Assembly (NCBI RefSeq): GCF_008831285.2
Contig: NC_045147.1
Location: 14,858,854-14,922,853 of the forward strand
Direction: 5' to 3'
DNA: 64,000 nt
DNA from: Nymphaea colorata
Lineage: Eukaryota > Streptophyta > Magnoliopsida > Nymphaeales > Nymphaeaceae
The notes beneath the pieces were generated by a model. It was not told the DNA's origin, made no database searches, and saw only the letters and a list, made by a program, of their open reading frames with translations. A program made the translations under genes and the position numbers. This document shows, piece by piece, positions 37,893 to 48,670 of this stretch (position 1 is its first letter; each line of letters starts with the position of its first letter).

Positions 37893-38396
37893 TCAATCGT
37901 GGAGCGTGCCCAAGATGTCCTCGTCTCTATAAAGATGATACCTGAACATATTTTTCACACCATCATTTACAAAGGGGAAATTCGCAAGAGAGAAAAGGAA
38001 AACGATGAGAAATCACGAAAACAATAAATGGCAGCAATGTTCTAGGAAGACTCACTCTTTGTCTCCAAGTTTTACTTCGGTACCGCCATATTCGGGCAAA
38101 AGAACGGTGTCCCCTTCTTTGACAGATACAGGGATAATTTTCCCCTCTCTGTCACGCCCACCCGGTCCGACGGCGATAACCTTGCCAGAGTTCAACTATG
38201 GAGGAGAGGAAAAAGCACAAACACCAAGAACGGAGGGGTCAGCGGAGAAGAAGCAAGACTATTCATCGAGAGAGAGAGAGAGAGAGGGAACCTTAGTGGT
38301 CTTCTCCGGAAGAAGGATTCCGGCATTGGTTTTGCTGGGAGGAACAATCTTCTCAACGAGAACCCTGTTCAACAAAGGGATGAGGCGCTTCGCCAT
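37893..38396 (-). CDS. CPN10: 10 kDa chaperonin (mitochondrial CPN10, GroES family)
   Basis: Three exons on the minus strand: 38396-38292, 38195-38056 and 37941-37893, giving 97 residues. Donors are AAG|GTTCCC and AGA|GTGAGT; acceptors are CATAG and TTCAG. The start [16 protein letters not shown] is that of plant CPN10. The mobile loop (about residues 19-34, [16 protein letters not shown]) binds the large chaperonin. [10 protein letters not shown] and [16 protein letters not shown] follow, and the protein ends EDILGTLHD. It forms the heptameric lid on CPN60 and assists protein folding in the mitochondrial matrix; plant mitochondrial CPN10 has no long cleaved presequence. Length matches the family. 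It converges with the fructokinase gene: the two stop codons are about 500 bp apart, leaving little room for separate 3' ends. Confidence 0.95.
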
Positions 38397-38525
38397 TCCT
38401 GTTTCGCTTCTTCTGAGTGATCTGCAGAGCCAAGAAGACACTGGTGGAAGGCGGGTGAAGACGAATATAAAGGAAGGCTTTCTCCTCCTACAATGGTAGC
38501 TTCTAGATGCTTGTAGAAAGCTTCA

Positions 38526-38543
38526 GTTAGGGTTTAGGGTTTT
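38526..38543 (-). promoter_or_regulatory. Tandem telo-box upstream of CPN10
   Basis: Read on the minus strand this is AAAACCCTAAACCCTAAC, two telomere-like units 130-147 bp upstream of the CPN10 start. Telo-boxes (AAACCCTAA) are known promoter elements of plant genes active in growing cells, such as ribosomal-protein genes. A role here is inferred from motif and position. Confidence 0.55.
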
Positions 38544-41487
38544 CGATCCAGGATTCATGGTCCCATAAATTCGTTAAAATTCACATGGGGTTCAGTCTTA
38601 TCTCGGACCCGGTTTGAACTTTGGTCGCCTGGTGGCTAATGGGGCGGGTCTTCAACGAGTCGGATTTTATTCAGAACCCAACATTACTGGTTCGTTTTAA
38701 GCGGGTCTTAACATCTTCCTTTTGGAGTTGGATTTAATCGAAAACAAAGAGATAATAACGAATCTGGATCCACTTAGACAATGATGTATTATATATCGAG
38801 TTATATGAATATTATATTCAAATACAACACTAGGTAATGTCCGGCTCTAGTATGGCTTCCCTATTTATATTTATGTATTTATTTCCTGAACTTGTGCTTG
38901 ATAATCTAACTGCTTGTTTTGGACCTGGCATGCAGTTCTCCATCTAAATCTGAACCGGTTACGCTAGTGGGTTATTGCCTCTTGATCTCCCCGGGTTACA
39001 AGAAAAATCAGATTTGGATCCGAATTCAGGCCTGTAACATCCTCTACACGCTAAAACGGGCCAAGGGCGTTCTGGTCAATCACTTACTTTTAACCTATAA
39101 ATGCATGGCTGAATTTGATTATTTTGATGCACAAATAGCCTTTATAGCTTATCAAATCTCTGAAATTTTAGATGATGGAAATTTGGTTCTTTGGAATCAT
39201 AAGTAGACATACAGATAGACTGATTTAGGAACTAGTTGCTGGGTTCTGAACCATGTTAGACTGTTAGTTCAATTCTTTATGTTTGGAATGCAAGTGGGGA
39301 AATTTTTTTCCTTCCAGTTTAAAAATATTTTTAGCATATATTGCTACATTATCAATAACTATAGTTAAAAGGCTAATAGTAAACTATCTTGGTGTTTTTC
39401 TTCTTTTTCGTTTGTTATACCAGTTTGTGAAAATAAATTTCGTTCTCAATTAACTGTGTTCACCATCATTGGTCTCACATTTTCCTGTAAATATGGGAAT
39501 GAAGCACAGCATATATTAGCTGTTCTCATGGGAAGCTTTCAGCAGTTTTCGAACTGGATCTCCCGTCCAACCCCTTGCTCTCATAGTATATAAGGTCTGC
39601 TTTCGATGTCTCAGGATGCTACCTCCACCGTGCTTCAACTTGTTCATAGTGACTTTCCTTTTGCAGCAGAAAGTTGATGCCTATAGATTAGAAATGAAGA
39701 CTGGCCGCCCCTTCCATTGTACCAACCTTGAGGGCAGAAGCTTTCAACAACTTGATTTTTGGAGAAACATATGAGCTTGTTCCTTGACGCCCCTGGTTGC
39801 ATCTCAGAATTGAGAAGCAACCTTTACAAAGCCGGAAAACAAATTTGGTTATGCGAGTAATGATGAGTCGATGACTCGCACCAACAGGAGCATCCAACTG
39901 TCATGCGAATGGTTCTTATTTTCACTGTAAGCAGTTAAAAGAACCCTATTTCCACTGTAATTCCTTTCGGGGCTTCTCATTGCCTCTATTCTTGGATCCA
40001 TAAAACTGGTGGCATGTTTTTTCTAATGTGACAAAATTTCACACAAAAATTCATGGATTGTCAAACTAAGGCTCCTCCATCAGATCCACGATTGAGAACT
40101 TCAGTTTACTCTTTTATATTCGCAAAAAGTTTGATTTAAAATCAGAGGATGGAGGATCTGGTATTAAAAAAATCCATGAATTTTAGATCTTGAAGATCTA
40201 AGATCAAACAAGATCAGAGGTAATCAAATGCCTCCATGATGAAAAGATTCGCAATATTTTTCATAGCATGGGGAGGAAAAGAGATGAAAACAGATGAACC
40301 GGACCTGAATTTATGAAAAGCAAGAAAGATATTAGAATGGAATCAAAACTAGGAGATTGGTTTAGCAGCTAGCTTTATTTGGAAACTGCGATAACAAATA
40401 ATATCAGATATATCAAACAACAGGGTTCTGAGAAAATAACCTTGTGAGTTTAGCAAATCATCTTGGTGAAAGCCACCGTCCGACATCTACTAAAAAATAA
40501 GGCATCAGGAGAAACATATCAAACATATGAAACAACAGAAAGATTGAATGTTATTACTTACTAGTAAATAGGAAGAGAATGACATGATTTAGTGTTTCAA
40601 TAAGGTCATGGTACAGATAGACGATAGTTACAGGCACAAGAACTAGTAGATTGAAAATTTACTAAACATAACTGTTGCTTCGTAATAGTGTCATTTTTCT
40701 TGAATCATTTCGGGGTGCTGGATAATGACAGATTCCAAACCATTTCGTGGCAGAAATATTTTCCAATAAGATGATATTCAACTTACATACATGGCTGCAG
40801 CTCCACAACCTCAGAACAAGTAAGCAAATTGAAAATCGGAAGATTCAAAAATCCAGCTATACAGCTATCCTCTAGACCAGATAATCAAATAAATCACTGG
40901 CAGCTGAGAACTTGTGGACAAACTACATAACGAAATGTACGTAGAAAATTTGTTCTCTAGGCTTCAACTGTTTCGTCAAGAATGGGTTAGCTCAGCTGTG
41001 ATTATCGGCACATATCGATTCATCAAGAAACCATTCAAGAGAAATATGACAACTGTATTTACATGTTTTATTTCTGAACTTCCACGCAGTTGCTGGAGGT
41101 GTCCCAGAAGCACCTAGACTACCAAAAAAGTAACACCAGTTTTTTTGTGGGCGGGCTCTAGATAAATTTTATAACAATTTGATAAACATCATAGGTGATA
41201 ATCATTTGCGCTCCATCTATTCATTGCTTTTACCCAACCACTGGTGGCGTGAGATATTCTGGAATGTGAGAGTCATTGTGAACAAGATGGCTCCAGACTG
41301 TATGTTCCAACACCCAACCTGGATGAACAAATTGCATAAGCCAATAATAATGTTGGTCCCCACAATAGGCCTGGTGAAAGGATAACCACCACAGCTCCAT
41401 ATGCTCGTGCAAGATAAGTACAGAGCTGCACCAAGGCAAATGCAGTTAGAAAAAATGTTTTCCCCTGTTACAACAGCATACTAAAAT
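38544..41487. other. Intergenic between CPN10 and the phosphoesterase gene
   Basis: No gene is recognised. Around 40060-40240 there are words such as GATCTAAGATCAA and its inversions that also occur near 19400, 46250 and 9110, suggesting a short degenerate repeat family. Part of 41100-41487 must be the 3' UTR of the phosphoesterase gene. Confidence 0.45.
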
Positions 41488-44400
41488 TTACAATCTTAAT
41501 ATTAAGAGATCACAACACACCGTGAAATTTATATACAGAACCACCATGCTTGCCAACAGGAGACCAGTCCTCGTCCAACCGCTGCAAATTTTGCATGATA
41601 ATGCCTTTGCATTATGATCAACCCTGGGATTTTTACCATCAGCAGCCTCCTGCAAGCTTCTTGCCATTTTTGGCATCAAGGATTTTGATTTTTGGGAGCA
41701 TCTTAATTTGCTACCAGAGTGTAAGTTGAACAGAGATCTTTCAGTGAACATACAGTAGACCAGAAGAAATAAAGGGCTCACTACCAGATACATGAATGGC
41801 AGCGTAATGGCCATTATGTCAAGGCTTGCCACGCTGTCCTTTCTTATTCCTCCAGGTAAACTAACTGTCCATCCGTGGATGGAAATGTGAGAAAGCATGC
41901 CATCCTCCGATGCAGCATGGCCCCAAAACCATGGAAACATCAGCAAGTACAAAAGATAAAGGGCCATTGAGAACCAGACTTTCCCATCACGTGAGCCTTC
42001 TAATAAGAACCATAATGGAAAAAAGATGTTCCTCCTTCGACAAGTTGGAGATGAAATAGAAATTGACATGGTCCACTTCTGGTATGACATGTTCTTCTCA
42101 ATGAAATAAGTGAGCAGTTTTGGTAAGAAAAGTAGCAACAGGAGAAAGCAAATGTTTCCCCACAAAAGAACCTTGTATGTTGTGTCCCATTTTACATGTA
42201 ATACTAAATACTCTAGCCATGTCTTCTGCAGATGCGCAGGTTTGCCATCCATTGAGAATGGCCTCAATTCAGTTGCAGTTTCATTGCCATGAATATCCAC
42301 AGCCATCACTTGGAGCCAGAAGCGTGTTGGAGGCATATGCCTATACTTACTAGCATTCAAACTTCCACGATATAAGCATGATGTGCTACTACTGTAGCTC
42401 TGATGTAGCAGTAATTCTTCAACCAACTCAAAATCTCTGGAAGAATCAAATATTTTTGCCTTGACTTGATTGATGGGGGTGGTAGAGAAGATAAGGGCAC
42501 TAACATCATCTCTGGCATCCGAACTTTTTATGTTCATACTATTCATGTTTCTTGAGTCAAGGGGATAAGTAACAAGGATTGCAGTCTGAAATCCCTTCCC
42601 AGGATGGAACAAGTCTGAAAGAGAAAGATCAACAAACGATACATGACCATGATCTATTCCTAGAATCCTAAACAGTTTATACTCCTTCCAGTCTCCAAGC
42701 TCCCATTCCCAAAATTCACCAACTACACCTTGTCTTGCACCAACTGTGTTTTGGATTAGGTGGTGCCTCCAAAGATGCTTACTGAATTTTGCATGCAAAT
42801 GACCACATAGGTAAGCAGAAACTGATTCCCTTGCAAATATATTTTCATAACATTGTCCCGTTTCTGATGACCTAATAAATGACATAGGGAAATGGCCAAA
42901 TACAACCTTGGTAACTGGCCCATCAAGATGAGCATCCCAATATTGAAGTTCTGAGCTCAAAGACTGCAGCCTCTTGTCGTTTGTATGTCCAAATAAATTT
43001 GATGGACAACGGAGGCCAACTTCTAGCGAATCATCCAAACCCAGAAATACATAATTCCACTCCTTCCCCTAGGGAAAATGTTAAACATCCAATAGACAAT
43101 AAATTTGACCATCCTACTAGATTTGCTCTCTTATGGAAAAAGAACTAATTTCCATGAACTAACATGTGCAAAAGCAAATAGACGAATATTCAGGAACTCC
43201 GGCAGCAATTAGAGAGATGTTAAGAGAAGGAACACATACAAGATCGAAAGTTCATGTTAATCTCCTTCAAAAAAATTTTAGATTGACTGAATTTGATATA
43301 CTGCTTTAGCATCAGAACCAGATAACAGCAGGTTTGACGACTGATTACCTATCAATGGTAATAGGTTTGCAGCCATATGGTCATGGTGTTCCTCCCATGT
43401 TACTATTGCCACCCTTCATTGTTTCATTAGAGCATGCTGACTTCACAAAAATAAATTCAATAATCAAACATGCCTATTTCTAATTATAATATGTTTTTTC
43501 ATATGTGCAGAAAAAAATCAAGTCACTTCTAGAGTAGAAAGGTGCCAATTGTAGCACAATAATCTTATACCCGTAAAGCAACCAAAAAAGCACAAATTTT
43601 GCTGTTTATAAGCAATTAAAGTGTCTTCTAGTTCTACCGCAGATAGATGAATAATTGTGACACAGTAGTATACGTGCATGGATAGACCAAATAAAGAAGG
43701 TTTATACAAAGAATAACTTCTGCACAAATACAAATATATATTACTGGCTGAACCCCTTTTTAATTCATTTTGGAAACAACGGGTGTTCCTTTTGTGTCTA
43801 ATTTATTGAAGAAAGAGATACACTGAGTCAATGGTATGTCGATGTTTAAATAGGTCGCTTCAAAAGGACTTAAAGCAGTGACGCTTAAAGGAGTGATTCT
43901 CTCTAAATTCGTAGCACAGTTGCCTCAATGCCCTATTGTTCAAGTTCAACCCTCTCTTTTTACAGGTTGACACTATGTATTAGGTGGAAGCATGTCATTT
44001 CCTTCTGAATCCAAAAAATTTACAGACATATTAAACATATTATACTATTTAAACTCAGAAAGATGTAGATTGCTAAAACTTATCATATAAGAACAATGTA
44101 GAAGAACAAACACGAACCAGATAGCTAAAGGAAAAGGTGAATCACCATGAGACAGATGCTCTGGACGGTGGTCAGCCTGTTGAATTGAGAGCTTATGCTA
44201 TAATTTGAGAAAAAATCCAGCTTGTCTCCGACATAAGGAACTCCATACTTATCATGATTGCCTCTAATGTCGATGAAAGTTCTCAAGCTCATGCCACTTT
44301 CTTTAGCAACAGCTTCCATGGTCTGTTTATACTGGAGCCATTCAGACAAATCCTGCCGTGTCGTTGTTCTGTCTTTGCTTTTGGCATCTGCAGTGTCAGA

Positions 44401-44791
44401 ATGAGAGCCAAACCAGTGAGAAGCAAGATTTCCTGCCGGCAAGAGAAGAACGGGCACAAAAACAAAAACAAAAACAAAAACAGAATCGCCCATTACCAGT
44501 AAGATCTCCTGTTATAAGAAGAAGAGACGGCCGGACAATTCTCAAAGCAGGAGCCAGCAATCTCTTCAGGTCATCTGCACGGTCAGGATGGTAAGAGCTC
44601 AAGTGCAAATCAGTAATCTGAACGACCCAAGTGACGTCCGAAGGGCCTCCGTCCAGGAAGAAAACCTCCCTCGACACAGAAGAATCATCGTCTTCTCCCC
44701 CTTCTTCTCGGGGCAAGGAATCCGCGTGAGAAATTGAGAGAAAGAGATACAGCAGAAGAAAAAAACGAAACAAAAACGAATGTGGTAGCAT
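41488..44791 (-). CDS. Calcineurin-like metallophosphoesterase with membrane C-terminus (TMEM62-like)
   Basis: Three exons on the minus strand: 44791-44497, 44387-44146 and 43068-41488, giving 705 residues. Introns have donors CTG|GTAATG and ATG|GTGATT and acceptors TGCAG and CCTAG, all phase-consistent. An N-terminal signal peptide (MLPHSFLFRFFLLLYLFLSI) precedes a metallophosphoesterase domain with every metal-binding motif: D61-x-H63 (ITDLHLS), G95-D96 (TGDLTG), G141-N-H-D144 (RGNHD), G237-H238 (VFGHFP) and G268-H269-L-H271 (CGHLH). After a beta-rich linker the C-terminal third has about four hydrophobic helices, starting at GNICFLLLLLFLPKLLTYFI and ending at GLLLASMVVLYINF. This layout matches the plant protein At3g03305 and animal TMEM62, whose substrate is not established. 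It is probably an endomembrane enzyme with the catalytic domain on the lumenal or outer side (inference). Confidence 0.93.
43069..44145 (-). other. Phosphoesterase gene intron 2
   Basis: A 1.1-kb intron. Nothing beyond AT-rich sequence is recognised. Confidence 0.85.
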
Positions 44792-46099
44792 TCCCGACGG
44801 ATCGTTGCGTGGTAGGAAGCATCGGGTTGTTCTCGAGAATTCACGAATTAGATCATATAAACGAAGATGGAATGGACGTGCTCGACTGTCAAACTTTCAA
44901 TCCATCGTATCAGCCGCGGAACGATTCCAATTGTGAGGAATATGATTATTTTATTCGGCTTCGCCAATTCTTCTTCTTGCTTTCTGACAGGGAATATGAG
45001 CGGAAGCCTCGTGGCCGGAATACCGTTCCGTAATTAAAGTTTTATATTCTTCGAGATTAATCCACGGCTAACTTTTGATGGAATTCATGAAGATCCTTTC
45101 GACTTATCAGAATTTACAAGTATTAGAAGATAAATTCTATAAGGTCAAATGACAAGAACACTCTTGCTGTTCGTTTTCAACTTGTTACCTAATTTTCAAA
45201 AAATGGGTTTTTGACTCGTATTAAAAATCTTTAAGAACAACGTATATCAGGGATGCGCATCGTTTCACATCATCTTCACAAAGCATGACTTAAAAACAAC
45301 TAAAACTCTTGCCAAAATGGGGATCCTTGTAGCTATGAAAAATCGAATGTAAGTCTAGCAACTTTGCCATGTTCCTATAGCAATTACCAAGTGATTGCAA
45401 AAGGCTAAATTATGGGAAGATTTTATGTCTCGATGCTCATAATCATCGGTCTTGATTTTTTCTCATTTGTTTAAAGAATTGTTTTTCGTTTGTTAATAAC
45501 AAAACATGCAATTAAGTTAATGAAATAATGTATATGAAATAATCAAAAATTTATAAGATAATGAAATAACAGACGAATGTATGAGATAACGCTAAACATA
45601 AGTATAAAATAATATTTATGAGATAATAAAATATTTATAAATAATAAGATAACATATGGATGTATGAGATAAAGCTAAATAATGTTTATGAGATAATAAA
45701 ATATTTATGAGATAATGATATAACAATATCAAGAGGATAAACGAAAACACTTTTATACGGCTTAGAGAGGTAATTTGGTAATAATGATATGCATATATAA
45801 ACTGATGTTTTTTATCTTTATCAAATTCTCAAATCTTTTTCTTGATGTTTTCCTTTTTGTTCCTACAAAAAATTTATTTTTTGCATTATGACGCATGAAA
45901 TTTCATACACCACGAAAACAAACGTATATAACCAGCTTTGACAGAGGGCAAAATGTCATGCATCTCCCTCCTAAAACCACAAAACGTGGCGTAAGGAGAG
46001 TGGCATAGGCACATTGTGCCCCTGGTATAATTCATATTCCCTGTTCATTCTCTTGACTTGGTGCATGAAAAGATGGTCAGTTGCATACATAATTTTATG

Positions 46100-46131
<32 letters not shown>

Positions 46132-46585
46132 ACTAGATGAAGAAACACAATGAAAGTTTGATATTCTCAAATTTGAGATAGGAGTTTGATTTCAAATCCA
46201 CGATAGGTGAAATTCACTACTTTTGGAGCAGTGGGTTTCACAAGTTTGGATCTAAGATCTGCATTGCGTTATGAAAACCATGAATCTATAGGCCGAAAGG
46301 GAGAAGGTCGAACTACATATCCAAGGTTTTAAGATCTACATGGATCTGTTGAAACCTTAAATATCAGACTTGAAGCTATCAGACATAATCCCACTTCGTG
46401 GAACAAGATATGAAGAAGGTATTGGCATACAAAAACTCGAGGATATGAAGAGTGGCTTAGGCACATGCACACACACGTACTTATTTGCATGTTAATATTC
46501 ATTTCCATATATGTGCCCCTCAAGCACTGATTTTGATTTTTCAAAGGCCTAACAACTATCTGTGATAGGGAATTCTGTTTGTGTT
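44792..46585. other. Intergenic, with an AT-rich degenerate tandem repeat
   Basis: Upstream region of the phosphoesterase gene. From about 45570 to 45725 the words GTATGAGATAA, GCTAAA and ATTTATGAGATAATAAAAT recur as two diverged copies of a roughly 95-bp unit. A GA tract lies at 46100-46131. No gene is recognised. Confidence 0.5.
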
Positions 46586-46782
46586 CTGGGGCTGAGCCAG
46601 AGGCACTCATTCAATAAATTGTTAGACATAATAAAATGATCAAGGGGAACCAAGCAAATAATTAAGCGGATTCAAGTGTATGAATAAACAAATTGTTGGG
46701 AGCCACCAATGTGAAAATAAATAGATTTTGTGAGACTGTGTGGGCAGTTGCCCACACATACCTGCATATGGCTCTTCCCCTG
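46586..46782. mobile_element. Third MITE with CAGTGGCGGAGCC-type ends
   Basis: The left end, CTGGGGCTGAGCCA, matches the consensus CAGTGGCGGAGCCA at 11 of 14. The right end, GGCTCTTCCCCTG, is its inverted counterpart. It carries the family's GTGTGGGCAGTTGCCCACAC palindrome near the right end. The flanks TTTGTGTT and TCTATATT differ at three positions, all transitions, as expected for an old 8-bp duplication. Confidence 0.6.
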
Positions 46783-47698
46783 TCTATATTGCTCTCTCTG
46801 TCCAATTTAGGGATATGAGTTCACTTTCTTAGGTCTAAGAACCACTTTCACCTTCTCCCAATCTTTTACCTTTCTGGTCGCAGTTCTGGACATACTAGTA
46901 GTAGCAGTTCACCATATGAATTCACTACAACTATCAGCATCATTTGCCCATCTCAACACCTTGATCCTGTTGTTTTTGGGCCAACTTTAAAAGATTGGAT
47001 GTTCTTACAGAGAGAAGCTTCCAATGAAAATTGCTGAGAGATGGGCTTCCCTCCTTTATTGCCAAACAAAATAAAAAGAACATATACATGAAAAAAACAT
47101 CATACTAACCATCAAAACAGTGAGAACCTAACTACAGTAGAGGTGGGGGCGCCTATAAGAGCATAGCAATCTGACCAAATCCCTTCAACACTCTGAATTA
47201 GCCAAATTCTTATGGACTGTCGGTTTCTGTATACTGCAACAGCATTTTGCCAATTTTAGCAGGAATGCTGCTGTTCCTGATATGTAATTTCTGTCTAAAC
47301 CGATAGATGGCGCACGATTTTGCTTTCCATCTTCTTCTACCTTCAAGAAAGCCTTTCATCCTGTTTCCTCCATCCCCGGTTCTTGGACATGATACCCAAA
47401 TATTAGAATATCTTGTTAAAAACATCTTCTCCTCATCTTTCCCATTCCACGGTTCTCTCTGAGGAGGCCCTGGTCAGTGCTAGTTTGAAGGACAGCAGCA
47501 GCACACCTTTTCCTTCTGAACTGCAAACCAATATGTAGATCAAAAAATGCGACCACTACCATGTATTGGGCACATGGAGAACTCAAACATTTCCTTTTTG
47601 AGCATCGTAAACACTTTGTGATCATCCACAACATGTCGAGCTGCAACTAGAGCACACATGGTAACCTCAACTCAATATAGAAAAACAAGCTTCAAACC
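46783..47698. other. Intergenic, nothing recognised
   Basis: Minus-strand frames at 47210-47425 and 47416-47646 are short and carry no recognisable domain. They could be a decayed gene or chance. Confidence 0.4.
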
Positions 47699-47824
47699 CA
47701 GCGGCAGAGATACATGAGAGGTGATTGATGTGGGCCATTGCCCATGCCAGTCCATCAAAAGTTTCATTTTAAAAGTTCAGAGATGACTTAAAAAATTACA
47801 TGGGGTGCAACCAAAAAATCCCTG
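47699..47824. mobile_element. Fourth MITE with CAGTGGCGGAGCC-type ends (reversed)
   Basis: Starts CAGCGGCAGAG and soon shows GTGGGCCATTGCCCATGCCAG, the family palindrome, so it lies in the opposite orientation to the other copies. It ends AAAAAATCCCTG. The flanks TTCAAACC and CTCATACC agree at 6 of 8. Only 126 bp, the most decayed copy. Confidence 0.45.
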
Positions 47825-48670
47825 CTCATACCTAAAGAAGGAAGAATTTATGCATCCAAATTTGTTGGTTTTCCTTGTTGATGTAAATAGAGACAAAGAA
47901 TAGGCAATGAAGATTGAAGAGATAGAGAACTGTGGCCGTTGGAGCTTCTAAGAAGCGAGAGCTGGCGAAATGGAAATATAATTACCAAAATATGTGACGA
48001 GGGAGAGAGAAGGGGGAAGAGAGATATAGACAACAGAAACATGATTTCTAAACTAAATAAATCAAGTGAATAATGTATGCATGGTAAAATTTGATCCAAA
48101 AAACTTGTGTCTGTAAGATTTTAGAAGTTTACGTGAAACTTGTAGACAGAGCTTCTAAAAACTCATGGGTACCATCATGCCAAAGACAGAAATACGATGC
48201 TCTCAAAGCTCTGGATCTAGAATCAGATTCAGACCCAAATGTTAACAAAATAGGTTCAAACCAATTGGTTATCGAACTCAATTCTTCGACGAAATCTGTG
48301 GGGCCACAGATTCAGCTGAGGGGAAAAAGAACAAAAAATCTGTTTACAGAAAAATATGTGAAAATAATAAAAAATTTGAAATATTCTTGAAACATTATAT
48401 TCCTGAAACATTTGACAGAAAAATATATGAAAATAATAAAAAATGTGAAATATTCTTGAAACATTTGACCCAAAAAAAAAAACGGAAAATTGAAACGAGG
48501 CACTTTAAATCAACCGCCAAAGCGAATCGACCGATACTGACGAGACTCCGAATTCTCCCCTTGGCTGATCCGTCAGACGGAAGAGAGAGAGAGATAGAGA
48601 GAGAGAGAGGAGGAGGAGGAGGAGGAGCGGACGACGACAATCGACAATTGCGTTGTAGTACTGAGGAGGA
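47825..48670 (+). other. SPL2 upstream region
   Basis: Promoter and leader region of SPL2. It includes a 69-bp tandem duplication (48346 onward) and a GA tract (48582-48608) followed by GGA repeats just before the start codon. Confidence 0.5.
48346..48470. repeat. 69-bp tandem duplication in the SPL2 promoter region
   Basis: The unit beginning ACAGAAAAATATGTGAAAAT at 48346 recurs at 48415 with a few changes. It lies 200-325 bp upstream of the start codon and so may overlap promoter or 5' UTR. Confidence 0.75.
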
